A stretch of 32,311 bases of DNA from Nymphaea colorata (GCF_008831285.2 NW_022204750.1:1-32311); one strand, 5' to 3'. Positions 11,583 through 22,036 are shown, numbered from the stretch's first letter. Numbers and translations: made by a program. The notes: a model not told the origin generated them from the sequence alone.

Positions 11583-13123
11583 GCAATATTATAACAACGA
11601 TGGATCGATTAAGCAGATTTTAACATTTAAATAAACTTTATCTAAAATGTAGCTGAATCATCCCACGTAGATCCTACGCCATCCTTCAGCAGGATCTTTG
11701 AACTGTTTGCCTTCAGCTTAAAGCTCGAGCCAAAAGTGTATCCCTTCAATCTCTCTGCCACTTCGTTTCCGTAAATTAGGGCAAGCTCAGGGTCTTGGAT
11801 TGGCTCGTCGTCGAGAGGCTGGACGTCAAGAGCGACGAGATCGGTCTGAGTCACATAGACTTCAAGCATATCGTTGTAAAGCCTGATTTCAGCCAAATAA
11901 TTCAAAGATGCATCGAAATCTAGTTAAGCCACTTATTACCCAAGATGAGAACAGAAGGAGTGGTGCCATCAATGAATCCTTGACAATGCCAAACCATTGA
12001 CACTCTGATGTTGTTTTTTTCTTGGTCAAATTGCCATTATCGTATCCTTTTGGAATACAAACGATCGACATATAGCTAAGGTAGAACTAAGCGTATTTGG
12101 TTGTCAATGATTTGAATAAAAATTCAAGATCAATTACTCTAAACTTAAAGATCCTGGTTGATATGGTATCTTTGTTGATCTTTTCGCTCACCCAATCAGG
12201 ATTCTTTTGAGTATTATACCTCATGAAATAGTTTAAAAAGTCTACGGAGAAAAGAGTATGATATCCTTACTCATAAGGAGCGCTGATTTGGCTTTGCTTT
12301 GCTACTGATTCAAAGTTTTTGATGGTTCCTTTGAGCTAGTGAGCGATGCCGTGGGGGATTCCCTTGATGCCTGAGGTGGTCATATCAAAAGTGGCATTGA
12401 TTTTGGCGAACCTATAGTTGTAAGTGCTTTAATAAGTGGGACTGATTCTCTGACTTACCAAGTTTTCCTTGAAGAAGTTGAGATCAAATCCTTAGTCATT
12501 TCCTGCGTCTGGAGAAGGGACAAGATAGTGGTATTTTTCTTGCCAGAAACCACCCCATTGTTGATTTAATCCAATTTTTTCTTCTAGCTATCGCTGGGAC
12601 TGCCAGTATAACTCATCACAAATGAGTTTTTGTCGACCATCACATCCACTCCAACGATTTCAGTTGTGTCATTATCGATCACCAGTCTCTGCCTTACCGA
12701 CTGTTTACCTTGGTGTAGTTGACGTATACCCTGACGTGGGTGGTTCCGTTGAAGGTCTTCTTTGTTGTGGGTAGCTTATGGATATCGGCTTGGTAGGTGA
12801 TGGTGAGGTCAATACTGTCGTTCCAGACGGTGTGGGCAATCGATTCCTCTCTAAATAACAGAAAAATGACTTGGGATCGACGATCTTGCCGGTTCCGTTG
12901 TAGGTAGATTTGAAGATCAGCTTGGAGACCGTCACGTTGTCAGTCGTAAAGTTATTGGTCTTGAACTCATTACGTGAGAGTTGGTTGGAAGCAGTATTCT
13001 TCAAATCGTCGACGGGAAGGTCGAAGGGGATTATGTATTCGGTGATGAAGGGCTCCAACGGGATCGCTTGGTGGATGAGCAGCAAAGATATTAGGAGGTT
13101 TAATATTACACTTCCTTTACCAT
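11579..13123 (-). CDS. Secreted BPI/LBP-like lipid-binding protein (tentative)
   Basis: Begins ATG 13123; allowing one missing A in the AAA at codon 3 gives a classic signal peptide (MVKGSVILNLLISLLLIHQA, then IPLEPF). The mature part is about 470 residues with many N-x-S/T sites (NNFT, NVT, NGT, NYT, NAT). The beta-rich pattern and the C-terminal run LDFDASLNYLAEIRLYND are reminiscent of the two-domain BPI/LBP/CETP fold found in ciliates, but no diagnostic motif was seen. Such proteins bind lipids or bacterial envelope molecules. Four 20-nt introns fit: 12851-12870, 12689-12708, 12581-12600, 11920-11939. One A is missing in the run near 12014. The frame stays open to TGA 11579, overlapping the next gene's ATG, so the true stop may be TGA 11660-11658 if another base is missing. 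Confidence 0.5.
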
Positions 13124-13392
13124 CTTAAATATATAAATCCAATCAACATACAACAATTGCTTATACTTGGAGCATTAATTATATCACATAATAACTTCGG
13201 CAACAATATGGTAAAAGATAATGATTGAGATATTGAATGAATGGAAGTATTTATTATCATGATAGAAACTAAACTCCAAGATAAAGCATAGTTTTGTATC
13301 CTGTGATCGTAATAATAGCAGATATTTTTCCTTGTCATCGTGGTGGTTGTAGCTTTTTCTCCTCAATTTTACGCTTGATAGGGATTCTTGAT

Positions 13393-14240
13393 TCAATGTT
13401 AACTTGATGTAAAGGATGTCATTTTTCCCCTTGTCTATACACTTACATTCATCTTCGGACAGCCCTCATTTAAGCCAAGCTCCAGACAATACTCACCCAA
13501 TTTATTTGCCTTCAACCGTACAACTGATATCTTGTTTTTCGATAGTGAAACATACTCCAATTTCCCCTCGAATTTAACCTTCAGGTGAGGAATAACGTAG
13601 TGAATGTTAAAGTTAATTTAGATGGGTGATATGCATTCCTCTTTTCCGATAAATTAGGAAGTAATAACTACTGTCTATATGATATCTCCGAAGTCTTAAG
13701 AGAGTGGCTTTATTAAGAAAGTAACGGAAACTTCCTAAAATGGCTCCAAAACTATCTATAGCTGCTTCGCTTGCACATAAGACAATGACTTTTATGTGTG
13801 CATTTGGAAAGGACATTCATTGAACCTGAATTTGATGGAGGAGCTTGTCATGTTGGTGAAGCTGACCACCTCTTCTGCGCTTTGAGTTTGGATCAGAGTC
13901 CTTTCCACCTTGTTTCGGTCAACGGTCAAGGACCTTTGAGATGTGCTTTTGAACTCGTACATATTGTGATGGATTGGTTTTACCTTGTCTGTGACTCTCT
14001 CTCGCTGCAAAGTCTAGAGAAAGGTGTCGTGGTCAAGCGACAGATCGTCAAGAGAGTGGTCGATTTCAAAGGATGGCCTGTATGCATGTCTTCATGCTAA
14101 TCTTCTTCTGATTCGCTGTGAGAATTGAGCTCGTAAGTGTTTTCAGCTCGAATCGACTGGTGGTGGTCTTGCTATGAGTCAGGGTAGTCTGAGGAAGTGT
14201 TGTAGTCGTCGTTGATGTGCATCAGATTCAAATTAAGCAT
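13393..14240 (-). CDS. Protein with Ig-like (ASH/MSP-type) domain, tentative
   Basis: Runs from ATG 14240 (MLNLNLMHINDDYN) to TGA 13393, about 282 residues. The first ~60 residues are acidic and Ser/Asp-rich (HSESEED). The rest reads as beta strands typical of ASH/MSP/Hydin-like folds: VVSFTNMTSSSIKFRF, then KQLXIVLEPFXEVSVTFLI and a second similar block (ISPIXINFNIHYVIPHLKV). Such domains are common in centrosomal and ciliary proteins. Only the strand pattern supports the call, not a signature motif. One base is missing near 14090; otherwise the frame is clean. It lies 86 bp upstream of the MsrA stop. Confidence 0.42.
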
Positions 14241-14326
14241 GGTTATTATTATAACAAAACTCGTTAATCAGATGCTCATATATGCGTAAAGGAATGAATG
14301 CCTTGATGTTAGGATGATTTAGGTTA

Positions 14327-14894
14327 TCAATCATTATGCTATGTACACAAGTCCTTGAAGTATTTCTTCAATTTCGCTATCTTCCCGGGAATGATGTTGC
14401 AGTATGGATTTTATCTTCCACGTAGGTTCCAATAGTTTTGATGATACTCTTCAGCAGGATAGAGCTTCTCAAGAGGCAAGACCTTAGTGGCTATCTTCAA
14501 GCCTTCCTTGATTTCCTCTTCGATCTTGTGATGCGCTTGTTCCTTCTGCTGTTCCGTTAGGTAGAAGACTGCAGACATGTATTGCGAACCAATATCTTCC
14601 CCTTGCCCATCTGCTTGAGTGGGGTCGTGGATGACAAAGAAAATGTCGAGAAGTTCTAACTTACAGCATGTTTACGCTTGTAGGTGATGACATGGGGATC
14701 AAAAGAAACTATACGACTTCATAGTGTCCGGTTTCTCCCTTTTTGACTTGCTCGTATTTGGGATTTTCAAGCGCTCCTCCAGCATAGCCTGATACCACCT
14801 TGCTCACCCCTTTCACTCTTTGGAACTGTGCTTAAATGCACCAGAAGCATCCTCCTGCAAACACGGCCCTCTCCACAACTTTCTCACTCTCCAT
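14327..14894 (-). CDS. msrA: Peptide-methionine (S)-S-oxide reductase A
   Basis: The product is 182 residues and covers the whole family. ATG 14894 leads to [12 protein letters not shown] (residues 11-21, catalytic Cys16). [47 protein letters not shown] and [11 protein letters not shown] follow. It reduces methionine-S-sulfoxide in proteins, probably in the cytosol (no signal peptide). A 20-nt intron, 14656-14675 (GTAAACATGCTGTAAGTTAG), rejoins ITYKQLLDIFF exactly; one base is missing at about 14709 (VVX-VSFDP). Residue 21 is encoded by TAA (14834-14832) and corresponds to the catalytic Glu of GCFW(G/C)xE, which matters for the genetic code. Confidence 0.93.
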
Positions 14895-14956
14895 CTCGCT
14901 ATATTATGTTTAATTTCTGTTAGATTTATATGGTTTATTGGCAAATATCAAGCCGA

Positions 14957-16725
14957 TCATTTTTAGATGTCAAGGTTGAGCCACATGCTTTCCTTATCTG
15001 GGTACCCTTACACTGGAAATCGACCAGAAGAAACGCTTCCGTAAAAGAGAGGATCGACCGTGAGTCGAAATGCGTCATCTAGCATCCTTGGCAAAAGCAT
15101 TGCCAACAATTGCTTGACTATTAGATGCATGGGTTCGTATTGACTTCTATGAGCCAAGGATATCCATTCTTGTCGATCATAAAGTCATATCCATATATCT
15201 GGAAGCAAAACTTGCGATTGTTTGAGTTTAGGATCTTGCTTGTCGCTTTTAGACTGATGCGGATATCGTCGTGGATGGTCTTCAAGGTTTCCTAGAAGTT
15301 TAAACTAAGGGCCTACATTTATTTTTTGAGATGCTTGAAGGAAAGCTGGTTCCCGTCCGCCACGCTTCCATACTCTTTTGAGAATTTTTGAACAGCGTTG
15401 TTGGTCAGGTGCATGAAGGTGTTATTGGTCGGGGAATCGGTGCAGGAATACTCGAGTGAGCTCAATCTGACGTAACCTTCCTTGAAGACGTATCCCTTGA
15501 GGTTGTAGGTAACCAAAACCCATATTCTGATATCGAACTTTCTGTTCATGATCAGCATAGGCTTCTATAGATACTTTTGGATGAGAAATTTGTCTGTCTT
15601 GATGATTGCTGGACCCTTTGGAATTACTCTGATGTAATGATTGCCATCAAAACAGGGCTACTCAGTCCTCTATCTTAGTTATCTATTGATTGGCTCTCTT
15701 AGAAGGGCGGATCTGCACACCTGTTCACTGTTTCTTTTCACATAGTCGATAACGTCTTTTGATGTTGATGACTCTCCTCGTTCGCATCTTTATTTAGTGA
15801 TTTTTCAACATATCCACTTATGTTCTAGCTTATGAACTTTACCAGTGCTCCAACTTAGAGAAAACTTGAATGCCTCTGCCTCGGTTGAGAAAAGTGGGTT
15901 TGACAATCCAAAGATACTCTCCTTCCTCGTCGAGGAAAATATCAGTAATAGGAGCGTCTTGGCCATTATCTTTTTCAGCTTCATACTTAAACGCTACATT
16001 CGAGTTGAAGAAGTATCGTTTGAGTTTTGCCTTCGCCTGGACGATATCATTTTCGCTCTGTGATCCATTTTTGGCCTTTAATTTTTAAGGATAATTTTTT
16101 TCATATGCGTCGGTGAACTGCTTGAGCATCATCATGTTGCATTCGTCGCTCATGTTGAGGATATAGGTGGGCGGGACTATCTTCCAAATGTTGATGCTAT
16201 TTTTCTTGATCAGCGATAGTCTACCTGACAGTAATGCTCGAGGTTTCGGAACAGCATCTCCTTGTTTGAGAGGGCCTCGTGGAATTAGAATTGGTTCATA
16301 AGGCCTCGGTAAAGACCAGAATCGATGAGCCATTCATACTTCATGCCCTTTTGGTCCTGCTGCCACTTCAGGTTGAGGAAAGTAGACGTGCTATCTTCCG
16401 TTTCCACCCACGCCGACCGATAGCCAAGCACCCTCCTCACAAGCCCTTAGTTATTGCCCTTGCCAAGGTAAAACTACGTAGCGGGAATTTACAGTCAATT
16501 GCTTGATAGGTGGCAGTTGCTTGGGAATATTCTGAGTGCTGGTGGGTTATCGCTTGTAATCTGCCTTCGAGACCGAGATGCAACGGGTGGAGATGGACTT
16601 ATTTTACTGTTTTTGCTGCTTTGGAAGGACGATTGATAGAAAGGAATTCGGTTAGCCTATTTGTTCTTGCTTAGAAGCATCAAATTATTATCATCTAATA
16701 GTCTCACCCAAAATGTCTTACCCAT
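14957..16725 (-). CDS. Tubulin-tyrosine-ligase-like protein (TTLL)
   Basis: Core TTLL motifs are present in order: YLGKGNNQGLVRRVL, LWIVKPTFLNRGRGIQVF (ATP site), KFDIRIWVLVT, KEGYVRLSS, HLTNNAVQKFSKEYG, GYDFMIDKNGYPWLIEVNTNPC. They define an ATP-grasp ligase that adds amino acids (Glu, Gly or Tyr) to tubulin tails in cilia; which one cannot be decided. It ends at TGA 14957. A 20-nt intron lies at 16205-16224 (GTAGACTATCGCTGATCAAG) and a probable 19-nt one at 16474-16492 just before the first motif. Single bases are missing near 15110, 15770 and 15836. The first ~100 residues (MGKTFWVRLLDD...) are polar and the start at ATG 16725 is only a best guess. Divergent from the small membrane-protein array, 126 bp away. 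Confidence 0.88.
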
Positions 16726-16851
16726 CGCCAAATAACAGTATCGACTTATGCTGCAATCGGCAGCTTTGGTCTTTTTGGTCTTGAGGAATAGCTTGAGAAT
16801 AAATTGTTAATTTAGTGAGGGTAGGTTAATCAGTGTATTATAATATATTTG

Positions 16852-17161
16852 ATGGGAGGAGTCCTGATCATAATCGTGTGGGGAGAGTGCTCAGCAGTCA
16901 TCGGCGGTCTCTACAACTCGATTTCTCGCATGTGGTGGGCGTAGGCTGGCTTTTTGAACCACGCGTATGAAGGAATCATGGGATTCATATGGGGATCACT
17001 GGCAGGCCTCTTCATCGGATAGGCTATCTTGTTTTCTCTGGCTTCTTGGAAGTTGGAGTGACAAAATAAGAGACAAGTTCAAGAAAGAGTAGCCAACAAA
17101 AGATCAATAAGAAGCAAAGGACGTATAAGAAACGTAAAACCCAAGAGTATCGGGGAATTGA
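16852..17161 (+). CDS. Small glycine-zipper membrane protein, array copy 1
   Basis: ATG 16852 gives MGGVLIIIVWGECSAVIGG, two hydrophobic segments rich in Gly and spaced GxxxG-like (IMGFIWGSLAGLFIG), then a Lys-rich stretch (SDKIRDKFKKE) and an acidic TAA/TAG-rich tail ending SGN at TGA 17161. About 102 residues. One surplus base near 17052 must be skipped to join the membrane part to the tail. A TAG at 17020-17022 stands where copies 5, 6 and 7 have Glu. No known family; likely a two-pass membrane protein. Confidence 0.7.
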
Positions 17162-17277
17162 TAACTATGTGGAAATATTATCCATAAAGTATGCATCGAT
17201 GCTAATTTTGCATAGATTTGCCTTCAAATCTGATTAACTCATGCCTATGATCTTATGATGATTATATTCTATTGATA

Positions 17278-17571
17278 ATGGCTAGTGGTGATGGAGGAAT
17301 AGTCCCAATGATGAGTTGCATCAAAATCTCCACCATTATCGGTGGAATTGCATATTCAATTGTGAGGATGCACGCAGATAGAGGATCAGTTCTATTGGAT
17401 ATCCTCTACGAAGGACATATGTCTCATTCTGGGAGCAGGATCAGCATTTGTGCTCAGCGGATTGCTGGCCTACGCATAGATCTTACCGGTAACGCCTACA
17501 ACTACCTGCAAAGACCCATAAAAGGGTATAAGAAGCCAAAATAAGGCATTTAAACCTTCGGCAAGGATTGA
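17278..17571 (+). CDS. Small glycine-zipper membrane protein, array copy 2
   Basis: Starts MASGDGGIVPMMSCIKIS and keeps the array pattern IIGGIAYSIVRM...LLDILYEG. From about 17425 the family sequence (LILGAGSAFVLSGLLAYA) runs in the next frame. Near 17490 it returns to the first frame, ending in a basic tail (GYKKPK...FGKD) at TGA 17571. Two compensating frame breaks are thus needed: two bases missing (perhaps one TC of a TCTC run) and one more. Could be a damaged copy or miscalled sequence. Confidence 0.6.
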
Positions 17572-17658
17572 TTATCGCCATCATTTTAAACCTATATATA
17601 GATCTCAGTTTATGATTAGTCCGTATTATAATCATATCTTCGACAGTTTTAAGTTGTT

Positions 17659-17996
17659 ATGGGTGCCATAGTCCCTTTTCTTCAAGTAGGACAGGTAGTA
17701 GGATTGGTGAGTGGAACATTTATCGCTTTTAATCGTATGTATGCAGCATATGGGACAGGCTTCTGGAGAGTGATGTATGCAGGAGTTAGCGGCTTCTTTG
17801 TCGGCGGAGCTTTAGGGACTGCAGTCTACGGAGCAGTTATGATCGGTATCGTCGTGCTTTTTTACATAATTACCAGCCTGGCAAACGGCAAAAAACCAGA
17901 AATTCAGGAACCAATAGACCAAGAGGAGGTCGAAGGAGTCCAAGAAGTCCCAGAAGCCCAGAAGCCCAAGAAGCTCAAGAGAATCAAGCCCAATGA
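17659..17996 (+). CDS. Small glycine-zipper membrane protein, array copy 3
   Basis: ATG 17659: MGAIVPFLQVGQVVGLVSG, then AFNRMYAAYGTGFWRVMYAG, GFFVGGALGTAVYGAVMIG and a hydrophobic stretch VVLFYIITSL. The cytosol-like tail is acidic and repetitive (EVEGVQEVPEAQ). With one base restored in the GAAGCCCA repeat near 17955 the tail closes as EAQENQAQ at TGA 17996, matching the acidic ends of the sister copies; without it the frame runs into copy 4. About 112 residues. Confidence 0.7.
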
Positions 17997-18103
17997 TTAT
18001 GCATGCCTGACTCTTCCATATTGCTTTTATCGATGGTTTCTGATGGTATAACATTTTGTGATACCTAAGAATGCCTATTCTATAACGATTCGTGGAGAAG
18101 CTG

Positions 18104-18447
18104 ATGGTGTACATAATATAAGTGGGAAGGAAGGCGGCAATATTGGGTGGAACTGTATTTGCAGCGGTTAGAATGTGTGAAGCCTTTGGAGCAGGCCCAC
18201 TCAGGATGTTTATTCAAGGACTATCGGGCTACTATTTTGGAGCAGCAGCAGCCTTCGTCCTTAATGGTTTGTTTTTCACAGTTATCATTGTGCCCATCTT
18301 CATTACTTCTGAGCTTAGAACCTTTATAAAAGGAATCAAAAGGAAAATGCCATTCCCATCAAAGAAGCCGAAAAAGAAGAACCTGGAAGAACTTTCGAAA
18401 TACCCATAGTCTAAGATATCGAAGGCGAGGAATCTGGAGAAAAATGA
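18104..18447 (+). CDS. Small glycine-zipper membrane protein, array copy 4
   Basis: ATG 18104 starts MVYIIXVGRKAAILGGTVF, aligning with the other copies. Then come RMCEAFGAGPLRMFIQGLSG, YYFGAAAAFVLNGLFFTVI, a Lys-rich block (FIKGIKRKMPFPSKKPKKK) and an acidic tail (DIEGEESGEK) at TGA 18447. One base is missing near 18398. The part from ITSEL onward is what the remnant copy (19923-20241) retains. About 114 residues. Confidence 0.72.
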
Positions 18448-18838
18448 TTGCAATCATCTTTTATTTATCTTTCCAAGTTAGCCATTTCTATGAGATTGGA
18501 AGTCAATTTAATTGCTATATTAAACTTTTCGATACCTAGAAATGCAAATGGCAAAATTCTCATATAATTATCATGCAAATCGTATGCTATATAGCCAAAT
18601 ATACAGCAATAGTCTCGAAGACCATAAAAGCATTCGTTACTATCTGTAGGACCTATTAGGATAGCCACTCAAGATGCTTGCGACAGCAGTTGGCGTCTGA
18701 TTGCTAGATAGCTTCACGTCTACTTTTTATCTAGGTCAAGGGCATCCTTTTTCCGTTAATATATCTGCCTTTATTGGTTTGGTTTGCTTGTTTGCTCGAT
18801 CTTATTCCTGTGATATTTGTTTTAAAAGTAAAGTAGCT

Positions 18839-19155
18839 ATGGGAGCAATAATCGCCATAATCATCTGGGGGTAAGTGGCAGCGATCATCGGCGGAGTCAT
18901 CAATTCCTCGATGAGAATATACTCAGCATTCGGATAGGGTTTCCTCCACGTTCTCTCCTAAGGCATTTTGGACTCATCTGGGGAGCAGTCACAGGATTTC
19001 TCATATGCGAATTATCGTTCTTCGGAATAGCCTTTGCAGCCATGGGCTACCAGTATCTATAGAACTACATTCGAGAAGTTTTTAAGTCTAGTAAGAAAAC
19101 CAAACATCACAGCAAAAAACATAAAAATGTAAAAGAAAATGATAGTTCACATTGA
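18839..19155 (+). CDS. Small glycine-zipper membrane protein, array copy 5
   Basis: ATG 18839: MGAIIAIIIWG, IIGGVINSSMRIYSAFG, then, after restoring one T in the TTTT run at about 18967-18970, GLIWGAVTGFLICELSFFG, a short hydrophobic stretch and a Lys/His-rich tail (KKTKHHSKKHKNVKEND) to TGA 19155. The TAA at 18959-18961 aligns with Glu of the EG(L/I)xG motif of copies 1, 2, 6 and 7. About 105 residues. Confidence 0.72.
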
Positions 19156-19302
19156 TTATCATGCCATTCGATTTGAATTGTATTGTCAAAGGATCTGTAA
19201 TTAACGATCCTTATCTTTTCAATGTAGAATTGCTAGAATAGTCCTTTTTTCTCCAAATAGAACTGCATTCAAAAGTTTGATTATGTAATAATAGAAAAAT
19301 AG

Positions 19303-19602
19303 ATGGGTGCCATGGTCTTAATGATCTATTGGGGAGGAGCAGGAGCGATCCTTGGCGGAATTACTTACTCCATCAGTCTAGCCTACTCAGCCATGGGCTC
19401 AGGGCTGCTCAGCGTTCTTTTTGAAGGCCTTAAAGGAATCTTCTTGGGAGGAATCATGGGATTAGTGATAGCAGAAATGCTGTTCTTGGCCATCGTTTGC
19501 GGATTTGAAGGCTTAGTGGCCATCTATGAGCGCTCTAAAGAAAAGTATCGGAGAGAAATAGTTTTAACTCAAAATAGCCGATTGCCAGATATTGAAACTT
19601 GA
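19303..19602 (+). CDS. Small glycine-zipper membrane protein, array copy 6 (intact)
   Basis: The best reference copy: 99 residues, no frame break, no TAA/TAG codon, TGA at 19600-19602. Sequence features in order: MGAMVLMIYWGGAGAILGG (hydrophobic segment 1), a short SISLAYSAMGSG link, LFEGLKGIFLGGIMGLVIA with Gly every four residues, LFLAIVCG (end of segment 2), then YERSKEKYRR and a polar tail. Probably a two-helix membrane hairpin that could oligomerise through the Gly faces. Target membrane unknown; no signal peptide cleavage site evident. Confidence 0.85.
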   Translation: MGAMVLMIYWGGAGAILGGITYSISLAYSAMGSGLLSVLFEGLKGIFLGGIMGLVIAEMLFLAIVCGFEGLVAIYERSKEKYRREIVLTQNSRLPDIET

Positions 19603-19922
19603 TAGCTTATCAACTATTTTTAAACATACCTGTATATTATGAGCAATAAAAATCATGAATGAATATTATTAGCAAAATCTAAACAAAGGCTGGAGAGATG
19701 GAAAGGAGGGGATTCGGATTAGAAAAAATAAAGATAAGGAAAAAAAGAGGAAAAAAATAGTAAAAATGAGTTCGGTAATTATGATGCCGATAGTAATGCA
19801 AATAACTTCTACCCATTTTGTGCTTAGAACTTATTGCTGCAAAGGCTTGATCCTAATTCTATTCTAATTATGGCATAAACTAATTAATAGTATAAAGATT
19901 ATTAAAACAACAAGGAAAAATG
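19603..19922. other. Spacer before the remnant copy, no gene seen
   Basis: A-rich, purine-rich sequence (for example 19690-19770). No trace of the hydrophobic glycine-zipper half that should precede the remnant was found. Confidence 0.5.
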
Positions 19923-20241
19923 ATGTTCATCTTAATAACTTCCGAGCTTAACACTTGCTTTCGAAAGAAAAAAGACCAAATTTCCATTTCCCTCCTCAAT
20001 ATCCAAAAAGAAGAAGTTGAAAAAGTCGGAAAGTTCAAAAACAGTTGAGGAAGATGAAGAAGGTGAATAATTATCCATCAACCAAAATATTAAGTAGAAA
20101 AAACTAGAAGAAATGAATCCCTTCTTCTCAGCATTTGCTTATACTCTTCCTAAGGCATAGCAGCCATCACCCATATAGGCAGCTCAAAGGCCAAAGAAGG
20201 CAGCTGATAACATATCACAGATAACCTTCGATTAGTTTTGA
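19923..20241 (+). pseudogene. Truncated remnant of the glycine-zipper family
   Basis: Begins MFILITSELNTCFRKKK, matching only the C-terminal half of copy 4 (FITSELRTFIKGIKRK). FPFPSS...KKKKLKK follows (copy 4: MPFPSKKPKKK), then an acidic TVEEDEEGE stretch and an extra Pro/Ala-rich end closing at TGA 20241. One frame change is needed near 19970. The N-terminal membrane segments are missing, so this is a decayed copy or a deliberately soluble tail-only protein. Confidence 0.6.
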
Positions 20242-20357
20242 TATATATTCCCACATTTTTTTCCTTTTTCATCAGCTAAGCCGTTATCAGATAGTAAAAA
20301 GTTATAGCTTGTAGATTAACTTGGCAATCTGATATAATAATAGAATAAGATATCTTG

Positions 20358-20658
20358 ATGGGAGCAGTGGGTGTGATGATTCTTTCGGGATATGCGGGAG
20401 CCATTCTCGGTGGAGTTACCTACTCCATCACTCTTGCCTACTAGGCATTCGGCACTGGATTCCTCAGCGTACTCTCGGAAGGACTTCGAGGCACCATCCT
20501 TGGAGCAATAATGGGATTAATCATATCTGAAGTGCTATTCTTTGCACTCATCTTTGGATATATTGGCTTCATGAATATCCGTTAGCGCTTAAAAGGAAGC
20601 ACTAAAAATCAAGAAATAACAACAAACAGTTAGACAATAACCAGAAGCTGTAGAATGA
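20358..20658 (+). CDS. Small glycine-zipper membrane protein, array copy 7
   Basis: ATG 20358: MGAVGVMILSGYAGAILGG, VTYSITLAYXAFGTGFLSV, LSEGLRGTILGAIMGLIIS, EVLFFALIFGYIG, then a basic and Gln-rich tail. Very close to copy 6. The TAG after LAY falls where copy 4 has Glu (CEAFG). The tail needs one frame change near 20620 to end PEAVE at TGA 20658; in the uncorrected frame it runs on to a TGA about 130 bp further. Confidence 0.72.
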
Positions 20659-21001
20659 TAGCTTAATTACGCTATTTTATGCATACTAGCTATAAGTAAG
20701 TTAGGTCATAGAACTATAACTGCCTGTCCAGTTTGTCCACCTTAGATCTAAAATAATATACCCTATGCAAGATATGATAGCATATCCTTGAAAAAAATTT
20801 TCTTTATCGATAATTGAGCACCAAGTGTATGGTTTTTATTGGTTTTGTTTGAAAAATCATGGCGAGTTTTATTAGCAATAAACCGTTTTTATTATAAAGA
20901 GCATTTACAACAACAAAAAATAGGCGTTTTGATGAAAAATTGCATAGGTGATAAGTTAAGCAGGATAGGCAAGAATGAGATGCAGTAAATAATTAACCTT
21001 C
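20659..21001. other. Intergenic, nothing recognised
   Basis: AT-rich spacer between the end of the small-protein array and the convergent stop of the next minus-strand gene. Confidence 0.5.
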
Positions 21002-22036
21002 TCATGCTTGGATGTTGTCTCGACGCATGAAGACCTCTTTTCTCACATTTCCGTTTTGATGGCTATCATTCTGCGAAGCTTTATGCTTCCCCTTCTCCAT
21101 AGCAGGATTGTTGGGATAGCTATTCTCGTTGGTGGGACTATTGGAGCCTTGATGGATGGGATCTTGTTGTCGTCAGTCTGTTACGATAGTTTCTTCTCGC
21201 CAAAAGAACTGAATGTCTTGAGGCCCAAATCCACCATGCTGTTTTAGGGATGCAGGGGATGAAATTACATGGTCTGGAGATGCTACTTGCACCTAAGTGG
21301 AAAAAGATCTACATCATTTCGTCGTCGGGTGGAGGGATGTTCTCGATCCTTATAGCCGATTGCTGGATGTGCTTGTGGTGCACTGGAGCCTCTTACAGTT
21401 GGTTGCTTTTCTTGTAGGGGGCTTATCTTCCAGATACGCAGAGTCCCATTTGAATGTGGAGAATTTGAGAAAACAGTATAAAGTTAAATTATATCGATGA
21501 TTTAAAAGTTGGAGAGTAATAAAGTTGCCCCAAATTGGATAAATCGTATGCCTGTACAGCCTTTGAACTTGAGAGATGATACGATCTATTACGTGATTAA
21601 TGGTGATTTGATATATATGTTTAGCAAGTAAATGTGATGGCTAATCAGGCTGATTCTATCATTTTCTATGTTTTATCAGTGATTTCATGGGTGGGTATAT
21701 CCCTCATAGTGGAGAAATGGTAATTGTTAGCCCAAATGCTGTCGTTTTGGGAAATCGTGCTTCGCTCTGCCAACTTGTTAATCACTCTGCTGCTCTCGAT
21801 GTGGGAAGAGTTTATCACCTAAAGCTTGATATTGAACTTCTATTGGTGCGATTTGTCAATGAGCATATGCTATGCATCGACTCGTTTCCCTCTTTTAAAG
21901 GGACTTGTTTATCTTCGCTCTCGATTATTGGCTCTTTCGACCCGCTTGCCACTGTTGAAGGTATTTAGGTTGGCTATTTTGTGATGGAGGGCAAAGGCTT
22001 GCTTTCCTCTTTTGTACCAGCTACACAACCACCCAT
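21002..22036 (-). CDS. MGGC-start (N-myristoylation type) disordered protein A
   Basis: ATG 22036 gives MGGCVAGTKEE, a Gly2/Cys4 start suited to N-myristoylation plus palmitoylation. A polar Ser/Pro-rich region follows, then IESSRVINKLAERSTISQND-SIW, a block shared with the gene at 25750. The last ~60 residues are Asn/Gln/Pro-rich (NSPTNENSYPNNP) and end at TGA 21002. Frame breaks occur near 21815 and 21650 and probably several more between 21600 and 21180, where more than one minus frame is open, so the middle is uncertain. Plus-strand frames here look like shadows. Function unknown; membrane attachment is inferred from the N-terminus. Confidence 0.55.

Noticed and set aside
17659-18051. Copy 3 extended to 130 residues or fused to copy 4
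   Set aside because: The extra end is unlike any sister tail; one restored base in a GAAGCCCA repeat gives a normal acidic tail and TGA at 17996.
21008-21968. Three plus-strand frames with hydrophobic stretches
   Set aside because: The minus strand carries the Asn/Pro-rich and IESS-block protein related to the 25750 gene; the plus frames are its shadows.
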